Of a stretch of DNA of 64,000 nucleotides, positions 42,600 to 51,748 are shown in pieces. How positions within the stretch are numbered: the first letter of the stretch is position 1; the number at the start of each line of letters is the position of its first letter. The notes under the pieces are model-generated. The model was not told the origin of the DNA. It made no database searches and saw only the letters and a list, made by a program, of their open reading frames with translations. The position numbers and the translations under genes were made by a program. Origin of the DNA: Paroceanicella profunda (GTDB lineage Bacteria; Pseudomonadota; Alphaproteobacteria; Rhodobacterales; Rhodobacteraceae); the NCBI RefSeq assembly GCF_005887635.2, contig NZ_CP040823.1, positions 1-64,000 on the forward strand, in the 5' to 3' direction.

Positions 42600-44935
42600 T
42601 GGACCTGTCCCCGCTCGGTCTCGCCATCCACGTCTGTCGCGCGGTGTTTTTCATATTCGGTATCGGCAAGATCATCGACCACCTGGCGCAAGGCCTCCGT
42701 GTTGGCCGTCGCTGCATCCGATTGCAGGTAGACCTTGGCGACATAGAGCCGGTCGAGACGGTCCTCGAGAACCTTTTCCAGCGCATCGGCATCGCCGGAT
42801 GTGAGCCTCTCAAGTTGACGGTCATCCAGCACCCGCGCGATCTCGCCCCGGAAAGCGTCCCGCTCCGCCTCGGTCTCGAAGGGCGCGGACAACTCCCCCG
42901 CCCGCTCATGCTCCAGAACACGCGTAATTTCGTCTGCAAGGCGGTCGGTACGGGCAGACTGCGGCGCAGTTTCACCGCGGGCTGCGAGGAGTGCGTCGCG
43001 CGTGCCAGACCCGAGCCCGTCGCGCATCTCGGTTTCGCGGCGGACCTGGTTGATGGCCTCCGTGTCGCGGATCTCGACGACGGCCGCATAGGTCGCGCCA
43101 AGCCCGCGGGCGAGGTGGGACGGCATGTCCGGATAGCGCTCCCTGAATTCATCCGTGACAGCATCTGCAACGGGCGTGCGGACGTCGCGTCCCTCCATGA
43201 TGCGGTCGACCTCGCGGGTGATCTCGCTGGCGCGGGCCGCATCGGTTATGGTCTCCCTGTAGGGTTCAGACCGGTCGATCACATCGCCAGGACGTGCGAG
43301 CAGGTCCGGATGCGCCTCGAGATACGTGCGCTGCTCCGTCTCGATCCGACGCTCCGCCCTTGAGACAACCTCCCAGTCCCGGTCCTCCACCTGCTGCGCT
43401 GTCAGGCCGTCTGCGCGCATCTCCTGACGGATTGTCCCTTCCATCGCCCGCACCGCGCCCTCATGATAATGTAACCGCTCGCTGACCGGTTCCGCTTCCA
43501 TGACACCATCCCGGCGCAGCACGTTCTCCCGCTCCAAGAGCGTGCCAAGTTCGACATGCACATCGTTGAGAATGTCGCGCGCCTGTTCCAGATCAGCGCG
43601 GCGTTCGAGGTTCAGATCGCGCGCCTCGGCCACTTTGGAGAGATCATTGGCGATCCATTGATGCTCGAGCGCTGCATTTGAGGCGCCCGTCTCGATCCGG
43701 GCCACCACTTCCGATGTGCTGATCCCGGTGCCCCGTAGTGCCGCGTCAATGCGCGATCTCAGATCGGGCTCTGCCAGACGCTCGCGCTGGCTGGCGTCGA
43801 TATTGGCTTCGGAATAGATCCCGCCCTCCGAGGGGGTCTCTGACAGCGTGGATGATCGCAAACCGAGAGGCTGCATGTGCTGGACCTGCGTCTGGATCTC
43901 GATGAGGCGTTTTTCCAGCACGGGACGTTCCGCGTCGGACTTCTCGGCGATCATGCCCTGCACCCGCGCGAGCTTCTCCGCATAGAGGCTTCTGAGATCC
44001 TCGAAACTTTGATCCTCGGCCATATACACATCTCCTGTTCGGTCCACCTGTCCGCCATGCGCCAGCACCTCGCCCGCGCGGAACAGCGCCGCGGCAATGT
44101 CTTCCCGGGCCTCCCGGGAGGCCTCCGTAGCAAGCGAATGGTAGACGGTTCTGGTGTTGGCGATCTCCGCCAGCGCCCGCGTCAGGTCCTGCCCCACGCG
44201 TTCGCGCTCGCGGGGCGCCCTGCCCTCGTCTTTCACCGCATAGACCTCGCTGGTGCGGGCTGGGTAATGCACAACCCCGCGATCCACCCGGCGCGTGGCT
44301 TCCAGGCGCACGCCATACTTCTCGGCCTCCTCGACCATGGCGAGGCGGAAGTCGTCATAGTTGAAGCGGTGGTTGCGCCCCAGAAAAAAGAACTCGCCTT
44401 CTTGCGAGCGGCGGTTCAGCACCAGATGCGCATGGGGGTGATCGCGGTCCTCATGCACCGCGAGGATGTAGTCGAAATGCCCCTCATCAGTCTGAAAGAA
44501 CCGCTCGGCCACATCCGTCGCGATGTCGCGCACATCCTCGCCCCGCGTGCCGATGGGGAAGGACATGAGCATGTGTGTGGTCTGGCCCAGCTTGGGCTTG
44601 AAGCCCGCATCCCACCGCTTGGCAAAGCGCTCGGTCAGATCCTTGATGTCACGGGCCTCGAGCTTCGCCTTGCCATCCAGGAACCCGCTGGAGTCGACGA
44701 TATGCGTGGACTTGGTGGTAAGGTAGTCGAGCTGGTTTGAGAGCTGCGATTTGGTATGCGTACCCCCGCCCCGGATCGCCTTGAAGACCGCCGGCCGATG
44801 CCCCGCTGCCGCGCGCACAAGCTGGCTCTGCTTGGCGACATGCAACCCCTGCATCGAGCCCCGGATGCGGCTCCAGCCATCCCGGAAGACCTCGCCTGTA
44901 ACGGCGTCCACGGCATCATTCAGCCGCATGGGCAA
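42596..44935 (-). CDS. Conjugative relaxase (VirD2/MOB-P-like)
   Basis: A 779-residue protein. The N-terminal relaxase domain shows a Tyr candidate in SNQLDYLTTKSTHI, HMLMSFPIGT, and the metal-binding histidine motif HEDRDHPHAHLVLNRR (three-His signature, about residue 160). The C-terminal 500 residues are charged helices with no recognisable helicase or primase motif. It nicks oriT and leads the strand into the recipient. The start overlaps the preceding mobC-like gene by 20 bases. The His motif resembles VirD2-type (MOBP) enzymes. Confidence 0.92.
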   Translation of the reverse strand: MPMRLNDAVDAVTGEVFRDGWSRIRGSMQGLHVAKQSQLVRAAAGHRPAVFKAIRGGGTHTKSQLSNQLDYLTTKSTHIVDSSGFLDGKAKLEARDIKDLTERFAKRWDAGFKPKLGQTTHMLMSFPIGTRGEDVRDIATDVAERFFQTDEGHFDYILAVHEDRDHPHAHLVLNRRSQEGEFFFLGRNHRFNYDDFRLAMVEEAEKYGVRLEATRRVDRGVVHYPARTSEVYAVKDEGRAPRERERVGQDLTRALAEIANTRTVYHSLATEASREAREDIAAALFRAGEVLAHGGQVDRTGDVYMAEDQSFEDLRSLYAEKLARVQGMIAEKSDAERPVLEKRLIEIQTQVQHMQPLGLRSSTLSETPSEGGIYSEANIDASQRERLAEPDLRSRIDAALRGTGISTSEVVARIETGASNAALEHQWIANDLSKVAEARDLNLERRADLEQARDILNDVHVELGTLLERENVLRRDGVMEAEPVSERLHYHEGAVRAMEGTIRQEMRADGLTAQQVEDRDWEVVSRAERRIETEQRTYLEAHPDLLARPGDVIDRSEPYRETITDAARASEITREVDRIMEGRDVRTPVADAVTDEFRERYPDMPSHLARGLGATYAAVVEIRDTEAINQVRRETEMRDGLGSGTRDALLAARGETAPQSARTDRLADEITRVLEHERAGELSAPFETEAERDAFRGEIARVLDDRQLERLTSGDADALEKVLEDRLDRLYVAKVYLQSDAATANTEALRQVVDDLADTEYEKHRATDVDGETERGQVH

Positions 44936-45509
44936 ACTCCCTCAGCGCGGCCGTGGCCTGCAGCTGCATCGCGTCCCGACGGCGGCGCACAAGCAGATCG
45001 ATCTCGTCAGCGGAATCCAGAATGAACCGCGCCAGCCCGCGCATCTGGGCAAGGCGCAATTCGGTGAACTCGGCACGCGTACCCCCCACGGCCCCCTGCC
45101 CGCGCCGGTTGGCCTGCGTCATCTGCTTGGCGATCTGCGCGACCCCATTGCCGACCTCGTGCAGAGAGGCGCGGTAGCGCGCCATCTCTGCTGCCATCTG
45201 CGCGTCCGGGACAAACACGCCGCCTGCCGCCTGAATGAGCCGCCGCAACCCCTCGGCACGGCTCTCGATTCCGGCTGTCGCAAGGACCTCGTCTAGCGCC
45301 GCCAACTCCGCAGCCGTGACCTTCACACTGACTGCTGAGACCGGAATTGCGGCATCCGTCTGGCGCTCGGCATCAGCTTTGAGGACGTAGCGCACGGCCC
45401 GCGATGTGACCTCGAAACGCTCAGCCAGCTCAGACGTTGACACACCCTCCGCGGCCTCGCGGACGATCTGCATCTTCTCGATCTCTGTCAGGCGTTTTGA
45501 TCGGGACAT
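44916..45509 (-). CDS. mobC: MobC-like relaxosome accessory protein
   Basis: About 197 residues. An N-terminal helix-turn-helix (RLTEIEKMQIVREAAEGVSTSELAERFEVTSRAVRYVL) is followed by a MobC-like region (VSVKVTAAELAALDEVLATAGIESRAEGLRRLIQAAGG, then LHEVGNGVAQIAKQMTQANRRGQG). Such proteins bind near oriT and assist the relaxase. The ATG at 45509 begins the canonical MSRSKRLTE; an upstream open start at 45539 is less likely. It heads the mobC-relaxase-virD4 operon and lies next to the hairpin-rich region proposed as oriT. Confidence 0.82.
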   Translation of the reverse strand: MSRSKRLTEIEKMQIVREAAEGVSTSELAERFEVTSRAVRYVLKADAERQTDAAIPVSAVSVKVTAAELAALDEVLATAGIESRAEGLRRLIQAAGGVFVPDAQMAAEMARYRASLHEVGNGVAQIAKQMTQANRRGQGAVGGTRAEFTELRLAQMRGLARFILDSADEIDLLVRRRRDAMQLQATAALREFAHAAE

Positions 45510-45543
45510 GCGGAAGAAAGACCCCCTATTTCCTGCCACCTTC

Positions 45544-45628
45544 CACCAAGGCTGCCCCTACCTTACGATAATATACTAATCTGTCAATTATATACGTACG
45601 TCGCATTCAGGCTCAGGCAGCCTTGGTG
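45544..45628. repeat. 13-base inverted repeat enclosing the mob promoter region
   Basis: CACCAAGGCTGCC (45544-45556) and its exact reverse complement GGCAGCCTTGGTG (45616-45628) enclose 59 AT-rich bases, including copy 3 of the transfer palindrome. The large dyad beside mobC suggests a relaxosome or regulatory structure. Confidence 0.65.
45566..45581. promoter_or_regulatory. Transfer-regulon palindrome, copy 3 (head of mob operon)
   Basis: CGATAATATACTAATC keeps one perfect half-site (CGATAATA) and a degenerate second half. It lies 57 bases upstream of the mobC-like start and would control mobC, relaxase and virD4. Confidence 0.6.
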
Positions 45629-46027
45629 TCCGATTCACGCCGCGGCCCGCAGGGACGCGGCTCTGCCGCCCTCACCACCGGGCGAACCCCCTGTCCTAGG
45701 GGTCCCGTCCACCAGCCCCGCCCGAGGGTCTGGCCGAACGCCAAGTGTTCGGTCGGAACCGCGGGCGGGCGCAAACCCCACCGACAGGGCGGACAGGCAG
45801 GGTCAAGGAGGGCCAGATTTGGGTCCCCAAATCTCTGCCGCAAAAACCGGGAGGCCCTGGCCGATAGGTTTTTGTGGATGGCCCCCTTGAGGCTGACTGG
45901 CCGGTCTGTCGCGGCCTGGTCATTCCGGGCGGAGTGCGTCCGTTGAACGCGCAAGGACCAGCATCCCTGGAACAGGGATCGGGCCGCCCCAAGATCGTCC
46001 TGGGGCAGCCCATCCTCGTCAGAGGAT
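45629..46027. other. Non-coding hairpin-rich region, oriT candidate
   Basis: Frames here have poor composition and no ribosome sites. Several perfect short dyads occur: CCGAAC-N7-GTTCGG (45734-45752), AGATTTGG-N4-CCAAATCT (45815-45834), ATCCCTG-GAA-CAGGGAT (45963-45979) and GCCCCA-N9-TGGGGC (45986-46006). Dense inverted repeats beside a mobC-relaxase operon are what an origin of transfer looks like. I do not see a nick consensus that I can name with confidence. Confidence 0.5.
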
Positions 46028-46234
46028 TTAGTCCTGGGGATCTTTCGCGCTCGGTGGGAACATCACCAGCTCCGAGACCGCGACCGGGAAGTCGAGCTTG
46101 AGGCTGAAGAACTCCGAGCCGTCCCCGTTGCGGGTGTTGCGGAACATCGCGCCCACGCGCTGAAAACGGGTCCGCTCCTGGCCATCGGTATCGGTGAACT
46201 TGACGGGGACGGTAGCGACGTAGTGGTTGATCAT
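46028..46234 (-). CDS. Small conserved-looking backbone protein
   Basis: A 68-residue protein beginning MINHYVATVPVKFTDTDGQERTR, with GAMFRNTRNGDGSEFFSLKLDFPV. AAGGAGTAACC at an ideal distance supports the ATG at 46234. The short beta-rich pattern, ending with a hydrophobic segment and an acidic tail, suggests a compact single-domain protein. I do not recognise the family. It lies next to the oriT candidate and could bind DNA or relaxosome parts (inference). Confidence 0.68.
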   Translation of the reverse strand: MINHYVATVPVKFTDTDGQERTRFQRVGAMFRNTRNGDGSEFFSLKLDFPVAVSELVMFPPSAKDPQD

Positions 46235-46737
46235 TTGGGTTACTCCTTGTTGCGATGGGGATCATCCGGCTCGGAGCAAAAGGCCCGGTCGCAAGCGCAA
46301 ATGCGGAGGGTCCGCGGCTAGCCGTGGAAGCCGTATTTGTGCTTGCCGAAGCGAAGCAGAGGGCACGATTGGGCCGACCCCGTGCGATCCACATCTATGA
46401 GCAAAAAGGAGTGATCCGGATGACCCTTGCCATCACGCCGGCGCCACCATCCGCGTCCCGCCGAACCTGGCCGGGTTGGTGACAAAGTCCGCCCGCGTGG
46501 GTGCGATGTTCCGAAACACGCCCCGAAGGACGTGCTGGTCTTCAGCCTCAAGTGCGACGTCTCGATCCCTCGCGTCTTGCGCCGCTGACGATGTGCGTGA
46601 GATGCGCACCATCCCCAACCCGTACCGATGCGGATGGGCCGCACTCTGACGGACTGGGTAGAGGGATAACGGTGCTGGACGCCGCAGACTGCCGATCGCG
46701 CATGACCGATCGCACGCGCCATGAGACATGACGAAAG
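46235..46737. other. About 500-base region without a supported gene
   Basis: Several overlapping frames exist on both strands, but none has a ribosome site, protein-like composition or recognisable motif. Nothing further can be supported here apart from the hairpin at its right edge. Confidence 0.5.
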
Positions 46738-46756
46738 GGCCGCGCCAAGCGCGACC
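46738..46756 (-). terminator. Terminator-like hairpin after the DUF2493 gene
   Basis: On the minus strand GGTCGCGC-TTG-GCGCGGCC (8 pairs with one G-U) is followed by CTTTCGTC, just after the stop of the gene at 46765. The T run is short. Confidence 0.45.
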
Positions 46757-46764
46757 CCCTCTCT

Positions 46765-47694
46765 TCAATCCTGCGCGGTCTTCTTCGCCGGGTCCGCAAC
46801 CCGCATGACCGTCAGACCTTTCGCTTCCGCCTTCTGCCCGAGGTTCAGCGCGACCCCGTTGCCGCCGAAGAGTACAACCCCCGTCGCCGCGAACTTGTCG
46901 TCCAGCATTTCGTCGTTGCACTTGAACGGTGCCGCCCGCCCGTGCGCGGACCAGCGCGGATCGAAGCGCGCCTGTGCTATCCCGCGTGCCCGGGCCCACC
47001 GAGCCGCGATCATCTCCGCCCCGTGCTTGCCACCCTTGTGGCAGAGGAATATCTCCTGGTTGCGGTTCTGCTTGATCCGTTCGCGAACCTTGTCGAGCGT
47101 GTTGAAGATCACATCAACATCGGTCCAGTCGGTGGCGCCTGAGACGATCAGGGGCACCCCCTCGACTTTGGATTTCTCGGCAGTCTCGCGGTCGTGCTGC
47201 TCCAGGAGCTGCCGCGCCTCGAAGACCGCCCCGGTCTCTTGCGCCCGGACGCTTGCGCGCGACCCGGCTGCCGGGATGAAGGCGTGGCCCGTCTCGACCT
47301 CGTAGCATTCCGCCGCTGCTTCGCTCATCACCTCGATGGCGCCGACAATCTCGCGCAATTGCACAAAGCGCGCCTGCGCCTCCTCAATGGCGGTCTCGGC
47401 GATCTCCGATCCGTCGTGAGATTTTGCCAGCGCGCCGATCTTGTCGGCGGTGCGGTCGACCTCCTTGCCAAGCGCCACCTTGCGGCGCTGCAGGATCGTG
47501 GCGAGCCCATGGGCCAGCGGTTCGATTTCCGCTTCAAGCCCGGTCCCGCGCAGCTGGCCGAGCAAAGCCTCGAAGCTCTCGCGGATGATGTGGTCGGTCA
47601 GGATGTGATCTTCCGGGATCGGCAGCTGCGCGTCCTTCTCGGTCAGTCCGAAAAGTTCGATGGTCTCGTAGGTGTTTGCGGTGTCGTAAGCCAT
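46765..47694 (-). CDS. DUF2493 (SLOG/DprA-like fold) backbone protein
   Basis: A 309-residue protein. The N-terminal half is helical (RESFEALLGQLRGTGLEAE and onward). The C-terminal part is a DUF2493 domain of the SLOG nucleotide-binding superfamily: PLIVSGATDWTDVDVIFNTLDKVRERI, FLCHKGGKHGAEMIAARWARARGI, then GVVLFGGNGVALNLGQKAEAKGL. GGAGACC lies 6 bases before the ATG at 47694. SLOG domains sense or process nucleotide-derived ligands, and DUF2493 members are common on alphaproteobacterial plasmids without a known role. Confidence 0.86.
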   Translation of the reverse strand: MAYDTANTYETIELFGLTEKDAQLPIPEDHILTDHIIRESFEALLGQLRGTGLEAEIEPLAHGLATILQRRKVALGKEVDRTADKIGALAKSHDGSEIAETAIEEAQARFVQLREIVGAIEVMSEAAAECYEVETGHAFIPAAGSRASVRAQETGAVFEARQLLEQHDRETAEKSKVEGVPLIVSGATDWTDVDVIFNTLDKVRERIKQNRNQEIFLCHKGGKHGAEMIAARWARARGIAQARFDPRWSAHGRAAPFKCNDEMLDDKFAATGVVLFGGNGVALNLGQKAEAKGLTVMRVADPAKKTAQD

Positions 47695-48557
47695 GTTTGG
47701 TCTCCAGTGTTCGGTTTCAAGGCCACCACGTGAGTGTGGGGGCATGGCCGAATGCCTGGTTTCCGAATCTGCCCGGGTCAGGGACGGCGCAGCCGCCGGC
47801 TTGCCGGGCGCAAAAGTTTTCCGCGCGCAACACCCGACACATGCGCGCGCTCACGCACGGGACCGCCCCGCGCAACGGGCACCGCGCTCGCCGAAAAGTT
47901 TTGCGATCCTTGACGCGGGCTGATTTGGGGGCCATCCGGAGGATATGCTTCCGCACTCATGTGTGTGTGTGTTTTGACGGTAGGTTTGCCCGACACGAGC
48001 AGGCAAACGGCCCGACCGGACGCGGGAGACGGATGGAGCGGCGGGATCGTTTTGGCCTCAGGCCAAAACAGACCAGAGCGCAATCCGGCGGAGCGGCCGG
48101 GGAGGGACGTGCTCGCGAGGCGGGCAAACCGGGACGCCAAGCGCAACGCCGCGGTGAGGCCGCATGGCCGAATGCGCGACGGACCGAAGGGCCGTTCTCC
48201 CCTGCGACACGCGAAGCCGAGCTGGGGAGGCCGCAAGGCTCTGGCCGAGGTTGATGTGCAGGGGCTACGCTTTAGGCTATACGGATTACTTCTCCAAGCT
48301 TGCGACGTGATCGGGCGGATTCCGGACCTTCGCTGCAGGTCGCGCGAAAGTCTGCTTTGCATTATGCTTTCTCCTAGTTGGGCCTGAGTTCCAAGGGTAA
48401 GAAAGGTGAGCATCTATGAAGAATTTTTCTGTTATCCCTCAGTGGGGTACCGCCATTCATAATGTCGCGCTCTTGCAGCCTGCTTGATGCGCAAAACGCG
48501 TGCAATCCCTGCGGAAAAGTGGTGTTCTTCCTGCATTCAATCGAGGGACGAGTCACC
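47695..48557. other. Long non-coding boundary region between backbone and defence cargo
   Basis: About 860 bases with no supported gene on either strand. It contains direct repeats of AAAAGTTTT (around 47812 and 47893) and a perfect dyad at 48049-48069. Base composition changes near 48300-48400 from GC-rich to the lower-GC SIR2-HerA pair, so the junction of inserted cargo probably lies here. Confidence 0.5.
48049..48069. repeat. Perfect 9-base-arm dyad in the non-coding boundary region
   Basis: GTTTTGGCC-TCA-GGCCAAAAC. Perfect arms and a 3-base centre could form a hairpin or a dimeric protein site. It is not followed by a T run, so a terminator is less likely than a binding site. Confidence 0.55.
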
Positions 48558-49673
48558 TTGTCGAAAATCAACAAAGCAGACATTTACGAGAAGAACCTGA
48601 ATTTTCTGCTCGGCTCTGGGGCATCCTATGGTTTGCTCCCAACCCTTGCTCTGCGAGTTAAGGAGAAAGGATCTGGCAAAGCGCATACCGTCGAAACGTT
48701 GGCGACCAAGTACGAAGAAGATGCAGACTTCTTAGCGCATCTTTTCTCTTGGTATGTTCATGAGGTTATTCTTCCTGCCGCCGAGTATGATCCCCGCAAT
48801 GCGGTTATGAACACCGCGCCGCAGGACGCAGCGGTTGAAAACTACCGCCAATTCCTTGAAACGATTTTGAAGATCCTCAGCAAGAAGAGTCACAAAAAAA
48901 GGGTTAACATTTTCACAACCAACTACGACGGGATGATTGCCCACACGGCCGAGGCCCTTCTGAGGCTTGGCTCGTATGACTTCCATCTGAATGATGGAAC
49001 TGACGGATTTGTTAAGCGCACTTTGAATGCGCGTAACTTTGGAAGGTACTTTCAGGATCATGGGGTTTTCGATCGTCACTCTAAGAGTGTTCCTCAAGTA
49101 AACCTGATCGAGCTACATGGCAGTGTTTACTGGTACAAAGACGGCGAAAAAATCGAGGTATCCTATGATCTGGATCGTTCGAAGCGGCGAATTTCAGACG
49201 TGCCTCTCAGAGAAGATCAGGACTTTTTCGATGGCTTGTTGGATGATTCCTTCACGGATGAGGATCTGAATCCTCCTGCAGACGTTACCTTTACACAAAA
49301 CGAAGCATTTCAAAAAGCATACAAAGCTCTTCCGATTGTAAATCCAACGAAATGGAAGTTCTACGAAACTGTTTTCGAAGAGCACTATTATCAGATGTTG
49401 CGGCTACTGAGCTACGAGCTTGAGAAGCCTGACACCGTATTCATCGCATTTGGGTTCTCATTCGCAGATGAACATATCCTGAACCTGGTAAAACGTTCGC
49501 TTTCGAACCCATCCCTTCATATGTACGTTTGCTGCTTCGACGACAGCGAGAAGCACTCGATGGAAAAAAGGTTTCTTGGCTTTGCGAACGTTGAGTTGAT
49601 ACGGATAGACGGGTTGCTCGATTTTTCGGCTTTCAACAATGAAGTATTTACAACCAAGCCAACGAGTGCATAG
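48558..49673 (+). CDS. SIR2-like NAD-binding defence effector (partner of HerA)
   Basis: About 371 residues from a TTG at 48558 (GAGGG upstream); an ATG at 48462 is open but adds residues unlike the family. Family motifs: NLNFLLGSGASYG (NAD-binding GAG loop), IFTTNYDGMI, LIELHGSVYW (catalytic-type His) and VFIAFGFSFADEHI. SIR2-domain proteins in phage defence degrade NAD+ when triggered. The HerA ATPase gene follows after 2 bases, which matches two-gene SIR2-HerA systems. GC content and codon use are lower than in neighbouring genes, indicating separate acquisition. Confidence 0.85.
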   Translation: MSKINKADIYEKNLNFLLGSGASYGLLPTLALRVKEKGSGKAHTVETLATKYEEDADFLAHLFSWYVHEVILPAAEYDPRNAVMNTAPQDAAVENYRQFLETILKILSKKSHKKRVNIFTTNYDGMIAHTAEALLRLGSYDFHLNDGTDGFVKRTLNARNFGRYFQDHGVFDRHSKSVPQVNLIELHGSVYWYKDGEKIEVSYDLDRSKRRISDVPLREDQDFFDGLLDDSFTDEDLNPPADVTFTQNEAFQKAYKALPIVNPTKWKFYETVFEEHYYQMLRLLSYELEKPDTVFIAFGFSFADEHILNLVKRSLSNPSLHMYVCCFDDSEKHSMEKRFLGFANVELIRIDGLLDFSAFNNEVFTTKPTSA

Positions 49674-49675
49674 CA

Positions 49676-51463
49676 ATGAGCATTCAAATCGGCGAAGTCG
49701 TAGCGGTAATGGGCGTAGAAGTTTCTGTCAGAGCCTTCGAGAACTCAAACCATGAGACACACTTTTTCAATGGGAAGAAATTCAAAGGCATCTCTATCCG
49801 AGAGTTCGTGTCCATTTCGCACGGCTTCCGCGAAATTGTCTGTACCGTTGAAGGTGAATACTTGGATGAGCGAAACTTCGAACTTGAGGCAAGCGAGAAG
49901 TTGTTTACGCGAAAGTTAAAGTTGCGGCCAATTGGGTACTTTGAGGACGACGCATTTAAGGATGGTATTAAGTACCTACCTAAGATCGGTGATATTGCTA
50001 CACTTCTGTCGGAGCAACAGGTTGGCAGCATTTTCGAAAGCAAATCTTCTGACGGTTATATTATTGGCAAGCTCTTGAAAGAAGACCTACCGATAGCTCT
50101 TCCTTGGCAAAAGCTCTTCAACTCGCATTTGGGTATCTTCGGCAATACCGGCAGCGGAAAATCAAACACGTTGACGAAGCTGTTCACAGTGCTTTTCGCT
50201 AACAAGCTCAATAGTATCGCATCCCACAGCAAGTTTGTGGTTCTTGATTTCAATGGTGAATACACTGGTGATCAACTTGTTGGAGCCGATCATAAAAAGG
50301 TTGTTCGGCTGACAACGCGCAACGCCGAAGGCGACCGTTTCAAGATCCACGACGATGAGTTTTGGGACGCTGAAACGCTTGGTATTCTCTTTCAAGCCAC
50401 AACGAACACACAAAAACCATTCCTGAGGCGAACCATATCTGGTCGCGCTAGGTTCATTGACGTTCCAGATAGTTTGACACACTACGCCCGAGCTACCATT
50501 CGACGCGTCCTGTGTTCGACTGATCCCAGCGTCGAGGCGCTTGAGCAAGTTAAATCGCTTGTCAGACAGATGCCTGACGCTGAGAATCTAGCGGAGTTAG
50601 TTGGCAAAGTTGGATGGAACAACACTAACCGAAGTTTTTATCTGATAGTAGACGGTCAAATGCGGTATCCGGACAACGAAGCCCATTTCGGTGCAATCTT
50701 CGAACCACAAATTTCTCGGATAGACTTGCAAAACCTCTCGGGCTTCACGGAATTGCAGGTTCGCGCCAGTTTGCAACTTATAAACGATGTCCAATTCGGC
50801 TCTGCACAATACGAGCACATACAACCGCTTTTGCGCCGTATTGACTCTCTGAAAGAGGAATTCTCGCGTGTCATCTCCGTTGGAGAGCTGGCTGATGATG
50901 AAGATCGGCTCGTAACCGTTATTTCTCTGCGGGAATGCAAGCAAGACGTGAAGAAAATCTTACCTATTCTTATCGCAAAGCATTTTTATGAGCAGCATAG
51001 AAGCGTCGTGACAAGCCCACCTTCGACTACTCTCCATCTGATCGTCGATGAGGCGCACAACATACTTTCACAGCAATCAAATCGTGAGGCGGAAAGCTGG
51101 AAAGATTATCGCTTAGAACTGTTCGAAGAGATCATCAAAGAAGGTCGAAAATTTGGCGTTTTCCTTACGATTGCCAGCCAAAGACCAGCGGACATCTCCC
51201 CGACTATTGTCTCGCAATTGCATAACTATTTCATTCATCGCCTTGTGAATGACAGAGATCTTGCGCTTTTGGAAAATACCATATCGACGCTGGACAGCCT
51301 TTCTCGAGGGCAAATACCGACGCTTCCCCAAGGCGCGTGCGTTGTAACTGGAACCAGTTTTGACATTCCGATGCTCATGCAAGTTGACAAACTGCCGAAA
51401 GAGCAAGAACCGGCCAGCAGTGATGTAAACCTCGTCGATCTGTGGGGCAGTGACGATGATTGA
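49676..51463 (+). CDS. HerA-type hexameric ATPase of the SIR2-HerA defence pair
   Basis: A 595-residue ATPase of the HerA/FtsK superfamily (DUF87). An N-terminal beta-barrel HAS-like domain (IGEVVAVMGVEVSVRAFEN) is followed by Walker A GIFGNTGSGKSNTL (about residue 157), a long helical insertion, Walker B HLIVDEAHNIL (about 455), and sensor and Arg motifs in TIASQRPADISPTIVSQLHNYF. In SIR2-HerA systems the ATPase ring assembles with the SIR2 subunit and is needed for defence. It shares the lower GC of the SIR2 gene and ends at 51463 before a non-coding gap. Confidence 0.88.
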   Translation: MSIQIGEVVAVMGVEVSVRAFENSNHETHFFNGKKFKGISIREFVSISHGFREIVCTVEGEYLDERNFELEASEKLFTRKLKLRPIGYFEDDAFKDGIKYLPKIGDIATLLSEQQVGSIFESKSSDGYIIGKLLKEDLPIALPWQKLFNSHLGIFGNTGSGKSNTLTKLFTVLFANKLNSIASHSKFVVLDFNGEYTGDQLVGADHKKVVRLTTRNAEGDRFKIHDDEFWDAETLGILFQATTNTQKPFLRRTISGRARFIDVPDSLTHYARATIRRVLCSTDPSVEALEQVKSLVRQMPDAENLAELVGKVGWNNTNRSFYLIVDGQMRYPDNEAHFGAIFEPQISRIDLQNLSGFTELQVRASLQLINDVQFGSAQYEHIQPLLRRIDSLKEEFSRVISVGELADDEDRLVTVISLRECKQDVKKILPILIAKHFYEQHRSVVTSPPSTTLHLIVDEAHNILSQQSNREAESWKDYRLELFEEIIKEGRKFGVFLTIASQRPADISPTIVSQLHNYFIHRLVNDRDLALLENTISTLDSLSRGQIPTLPQGACVVTGTSFDIPMLMQVDKLPKEQEPASSDVNLVDLWGSDDD

Positions 51464-51748
51464 CAATCAGACGCTCGCGTCAAGTCACTGACTGCCGCCT
51501 ACCGGCTAAATAGGTGCCGTTGCATCGACCCTATGCTAAAGGCAGCTTTGGGCCGTCAGCGTCCGCAGGCCTGGCGGACCAGGGCGGGGGGCTTGCCGCG
51601 CCGCCGCAGGTCCGCTTCGAGCCCTCTTTACCGAATGCCGTCCCGCAGCATTTTGCGAGTGCAGAAAATCCAGCCTGTTACTCACGGCCCTGAGCTGACA
51701 TTCACATGCCGGGCCGCAAAGGTCGGATATGCGTTCATCCTGCCTGCT

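Noticed and set aside
45613..46482. Several open frames over the oriT-like and neighbouring regions
   Set aside because: Composition is dominated by Arg/Pro/Gly with no ribosome sites; the dyads suggest a non-coding role.
47693..48413. Open frames on both strands between DUF2493 and SIR2 (up to 211 residues)
   Set aside because: They mirror each other, lack start signals and have low-complexity composition.
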